Part shown: piece by piece, positions 30,012-32,755 of the stretch
Layout: each line of letters opens with the position of its first letter
How positions within the stretch are numbered: position 1 is the stretch's first letter
Translations under genes and position numbers: made by a program
Notes under the pieces: model-generated
Told to the model about the DNA's origin: nothing
Database searches by the model: none
What the model saw: only the letters and a program-made list of their open reading frames with translations
Assembly (NCBI GenBank): GCA_021798975.1
Contig: JAJZBJ010000013.1
Span: 1 to 32,755 of the forward strand
Reading direction: 5' to 3'
Source: Bacillota bacterium
Lineage (GTDB): Bacteria > Bacillota > Sulfobacillia > Sulfobacillales > Sulfobacillaceae
Length of the DNA stretch: 32,755 nt

Positions 30012-30928
30012 GTCAAATGTTAAGCCGTCTGCGCGGTTCGATTGTTCCGGTGGTTACGCCGTTCGACGATGACTTGGCCGTCGACCACGACGCCTTGCGA
30101 ACCCTGATTGAGTGGCAAATTGCCCAAGGGAGCCACGGGATTTCCGTGACCGGAACGACCGGCGAGCCTGCCTCGCTCAGCCTCGAAGAACGCGAGGCGA
30201 TATTCGAAACCACGGTCAGTGCTGTGGCAGGCCGGGTGCCTGTGGTGTTGGGCACGGGGAGCACCAACATCGATGAGACGCTCCGCTTGACCCGTCGGGC
30301 TGAGCAATTGGGGGCGGATGCGGCACTGGTCATCGTACCGTATTACAACCGTCCCAGTCAGGAGGGGTTGTTTCAGCACTTTGTCACGGTGTCCCGTTCA
30401 ACCAACTTGCCGGTGATTGTTTACAACATCCCAGGACGCACGGCGACCAACATTGAGCCGGCCACGTTGAAACGGATTCGCCAGGCCTGTCCGAATGTGG
30501 TTGGCGTTAAAGAATCCAACCGGGACTTTGAAGAGGTCACGCGTGTGCTGGATACCGTTGGCCGCGATTTCCTGGTCTACTCCGGGATCGAAGCCTTATG
30601 TTATCCCATGCTGGCCCTGGGCGGAGCCGGCCACATCAGCGCGACCGCCAACCTGTTGCCCGGTCCAGTAGCGGACCTGTATAACCACTTCGCGGCGGGC
30701 GACTGGCAGAGGGCCCGCGATTTGCACTTCGAGCTCTACGCCCTGAATGATGTGTTGTTTATTGAGACCAATCCCGGTCCGGTTAAAGCGGCCATGGGGA
30801 TGATGGGAAAGATCCGGCCGCACGTGCGTCTTCCGTTGGCCGCGGTCAGTGCGGACCACCGGCGCCAAATCGCGGCGGTTCTCGAGCGTTACGGGCTGCT
30901 GCCTGCTAACCAGGGGGTGGCAGACTAA
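30008..30928 (+). CDS. DapA-family lyase/aldolase
   Basis: Class I aldolase of the dihydrodipicolinate synthase/N-acetylneuraminate lyase superfamily, 306 residues. All residues known for E. coli DapA are matched: T50-T51 (GTTGE), Y112/Y113 (PYYNRP), catalytic Y139 (VYNIPGRT), R144 and Schiff-base K168 (GVKESNRD). By residues alone it could be 4-hydroxy-tetrahydrodipicolinate synthase. Its operon (GntR regulator, FAH hydrolase, HpaB) suggests instead an aldolase step of homoprotocatechuate degradation, where class II HpaI normally cleaves 2,4-dihydroxyhept-2-enedioate; that is inference. R144 is associated with carboxylate binding in DapA. ATG 30008 follows AAGGAGG and overlaps the regulator stop; it overlaps the next gene by TAATG. 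Confidence 0.88.
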   Translation: MSQMLSRLRGSIVPVVTPFDDDLAVDHDALRTLIEWQIAQGSHGISVTGTTGEPASLSLEEREAIFETTVSAVAGRVPVVLGTGSTNIDETLRLTRRAEQLGADAALVIVPYYNRPSQEGLFQHFVTVSRSTNLPVIVYNIPGRTATNIEPATLKRIRQACPNVVGVKESNRDFEEVTRVLDTVGRDFLVYSGIEALCYPMLALGGAGHISATANLLPGPVADLYNHFAAGDWQRARDLHFELYALNDVLFIETNPGPVKAAMGMMGKIRPHVRLPLAAVSADHRRQIAAVLERYGLLPANQGVAD

Positions 30929-31692
30929 TGCGCTGGGTACGGATGCGGCACCAAGGCCAGATCGTGGAAGGGGAATGGATCGGGGAATTCGTCAAGACGG
31001 GAGACGGGCGCGAGATTCGATGCACCGACGCGGACTGGCTGCCCCCGGTGGTGCCCACCAAAGTGGTGGGATTGGCGCTCAACTACCGAGATCACGCGGC
31101 GGAGTTGGGGCTGGAGAATCCGGAGGATCCGGCGCTCTTCTTTAAACCGCTGTCCTCCTTAACCGGCCACCGGGCCCCCGTTTACTATCCGGAGGGCGCC
31201 ACCCATTGCCACTATGAGACGGAGGTGGCGGTGGTGATGGATCGGAGCTGCCGCGGGGTGCGGGCCGAGCAGGCCCTGGACTATGTGCGCGGCTATACCA
31301 TCGCCAATGACTTCACGTGCCGCGACTTTATCCGCAATATATTCCGTCCCCCGGTGCGGGCCAAAGGCTATGACAGCTTCTGTCCCTTGGGACCTGCGCT
31401 CTACACCAAGGACATAATCGGCGATCCGGATGCGTTGGAGATTGTCACCCGTGTCAACGGGGAGATCCGGCAAAGCGGCAATACCCGCCATCTGCAAATG
31501 GCAATACCCGACATTATTGCCTATATCAGCAGCTTCATGACGTTGGAAGCGGGCGACGTGATTTTGACCGGCACGCCCAAAGGCATTTCCCCCGTCTATC
31601 CCGGTGACCAGATGGCCTGTGAAGTCGAAGGACTGGGCGTGCTGGTCAATCCAGTCGTGCCCGATGCAGTTCGGCATGCCCACCACCAATGA
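30928..31692 (+). CDS. FAH-family hydrolase (HpaG-type isomerase/decarboxylase)
   Basis: Fumarylacetoacetate hydrolase superfamily, 254 residues. The core motifs VVGLALNYRDHAAELG, PALFFKPLSSLTGH, the metal-binding E-x-E in CHYETEVAVVMD, and RGYTIANDFTCRD, then KGYDSFCPLGPAL and the C-terminal LEAGDVILTGTPKGISPVYPGD are all present, the last being the family hallmark. In 4-hydroxyphenylacetate catabolism such a protein (HpaG/HpcE) isomerises and decarboxylates the ring-fission product; the neighbouring hpaB-like gene favours this role. Acylpyruvase-type members of the superfamily are the alternative. ATG 30928 overlaps the lyase stop (TAATG). hpaB follows after 16 bases. Confidence 0.9.
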   Translation: MRWVRMRHQGQIVEGEWIGEFVKTGDGREIRCTDADWLPPVVPTKVVGLALNYRDHAAELGLENPEDPALFFKPLSSLTGHRAPVYYPEGATHCHYETEVAVVMDRSCRGVRAEQALDYVRGYTIANDFTCRDFIRNIFRPPVRAKGYDSFCPLGPALYTKDIIGDPDALEIVTRVNGEIRQSGNTRHLQMAIPDIIAYISSFMTLEAGDVILTGTPKGISPVYPGDQMACEVEGLGVLVNPVVPDAVRHAHHQ

Positions 31693-31708
31693 TAAGGAGG
31701 ATCTGATA

Positions 31709-32755
31709 ATGGGTATTCGTACAGGAGAACAATATTTGGAAGACTTAAACCGACGTCCCCGAGATTTGTGGATTGACGGACAGCGCGTCGAGGGCCGCGT
31801 CACAGAGCACCCGGCCTTTAAAAACATCGCCCGCTCCGTCGCGCATTTGTACGATATGCAGCATGATCCCGCAACCGCTCGGGAGATGAGCTACGCTTCT
31901 CCGTCGACGGGCGATGCGGTGGGGCTGTCATTTATGGAACCGCACACGCGCGAGGATCTGGCCCGCCGGCGCAACATGATGATGCACTGGGCGCGCTATT
32001 CGCATGGCATGATGGGGAGGTCTCCGGATTACCTCAATTCGGAATTGATGGCCATCGCCAGCGCGGACGCGTTTTTCGCCGAACTGGCCCCGAGCTATGC
32101 GGGGAACTTACGCCGTTATTACGAATACGTTCGGGAGAACGATCTCTGTCTTACCCACACACTCATTTTGCCGCAAGTGAACCGCAGTCTAGCGGCCGCG
32201 CAGCAGAAGGATCCGTTCTTGGCGGCGCGCGTGGTCGAAAAACGCCGGGAGGGCGTTGTCATCCGCGGTGCGCGGATGTTGGCGACGCTGCCCTTGGCTG
32301 ACGAAATCCTCGTCTTTCCCTCCACCGTCATTCGCAATACCGAGGAAGACCGGCCGTACGCCTTCGCGTTTGCTCTGCCGCTTTCCACGCCAGGTTTGCG
32401 CTTGATTTGCCGGGAGAGCTTCGACTACGGGAAATCCCACTTCGATCATCCGCTGGGATCACGGTTTGAGGAGATGGATGCGGTGGTGGTCTTTGATGAC
32501 GTGGTCGTTCCTTGGGAGCGCGTCTTCATTTTAGAAGACGGCGAGGCGTGCAATCGGCTCTATCAGGAAACCGATGCCACAGTCCATATGACCCACCAGG
32601 TTATCACCAAGAACATTGCCAAGGCCGAGTTTGTTCTGGGGGTCACCGGTCTCATCGTCGATACGATTGGCATTGAACAGTTTCAGCACGTCCAAGAGAA
32701 GATGTCCGAGGTCATCATTGCGCTCGAAACAATGAAGGCTTTGGTGGTGGCCAGT
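31709..32755 (+). CDS. hpaB: 4-hydroxyphenylacetate 3-monooxygenase, oxygenase component (5' part)
   Basis: Large component of a two-component flavin-dependent phenol hydroxylase that uses FADH2 from a partner reductase (HpaC). 349 codons are visible and the frame is open at the window edge; the family is about 480-520 residues, so roughly a third is missing. Family signatures include TGEQYLEDLNRRPRDLWIDG, HPAFKNIARSVAHLYDM, the substrate-region GRSPDYLN (R104, Y108) and DLCLTHTLILPQ (H150), then GVVIRGARMLATLPLADE and FDDVVVPWERVFI. R104, Y108 and H150 are the likely counterparts of the substrate residues known in Thermus HpaB. ATG 31709 has AAGGAGG nine bases upstream. Chlorophenol 4-monooxygenase and 4-hydroxybutyryl-CoA dehydratase are related, but the GRSPDY motif and context favour HpaB. 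Confidence 0.93.
   Translation, partial: MGIRTGEQYLEDLNRRPRDLWIDGQRVEGRVTEHPAFKNIARSVAHLYDMQHDPATAREMSYASPSTGDAVGLSFMEPHTREDLARRRNMMMHWARYSHGMMGRSPDYLNSELMAIASADAFFAELAPSYAGNLRRYYEYVRENDLCLTHTLILPQVNRSLAAAQQKDPFLAARVVEKRREGVVIRGARMLATLPLADEILVFPSTVIRNTEEDRPYAFAFALPLSTPGLRLICRESFDYGKSHFDHPLGSRFEEMDAVVVFDDVVVPWERVFILEDGEACNRLYQETDATVHMTHQVITKNIAKAEFVLGVTGLIVDTIGIEQFQHVQEKMSEVIIALETMKALVVAS

Overview
The window reads as chromosomal DNA of a GC-rich, endospore-forming Firmicute. The sporulation genes (spoIIIAD-AH, spoIVB, spo0A, spoIIM) and their order around accC, nusB, folD, xseAB, ispA, dxs, tlyA, recN, spoIVB and spo0A match the conserved Bacillus/Clostridia arrangement. Gene content and GC suggest a Sulfobacillus-like or related deep-branching lineage; that placement is inference. 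Most genes are on the plus strand, and many adjoin by ATGA, TAATG or 8-base overlaps. No tRNA, rRNA, CRISPR array or insertion sequence was seen.

Layout. 1-2947: distal half of the spoIIIA operon, which builds the mother-cell side of the forespore feeding channel. 3037-15669: a dense housekeeping run: accC, an Asp23 protein, nusB, a TsaD-like paralogue, folD, xseA, xseB, ispA, dxs, tlyA, nadK, recN and a GT28-type glycosyltransferase. Compared with the usual order, accB and argR/ahrC are missing and the glycosyltransferase is extra. 15828-18243: spoIVB and spo0A, each followed by a strong terminator. The 300-base spo0A upstream region carries an apparently perfect sigma-H promoter, a second near-match and four matches to the Spo0A box.

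18246-19988 (minus): a sodium:solute symporter and its small DUF3311 partner, divergent from a leucine dehydrogenase gene (20314-21381). 21466-22457: an uncharacterised protein overlapping a divergent Hfq/LSm-like protein, with a possible 40-residue ORF on the opposite strand. 22645-25079: a Nudix ADP-ribose pyrophosphatase, SpoIIM, a DUF423 membrane protein and a PIG-L deacetylase. 25130-28134: a TPP riboswitch with its own terminator controlling a thiamine/HMP-type ECF transporter whose two ATPases and transmembrane subunit are fused in one 753-residue protein. 28131-29135 (minus): a ferredoxin/flavodoxin-NADP reductase.

29229-32755: start of a catabolic operon: a GntR/FCD regulator with a palindromic operator in its own promoter, a DapA-family lyase, an FAH-family hydrolase and the first 349 codons of an HpaB-type flavin monooxygenase. 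Together these suggest 4-hydroxyphenylacetate/homoprotocatechuate degradation. The most informative observations are the spo0A control region, the Hfq-like module, the fused ECF protein and the AccC with altered active-site residues and no adjacent accB.
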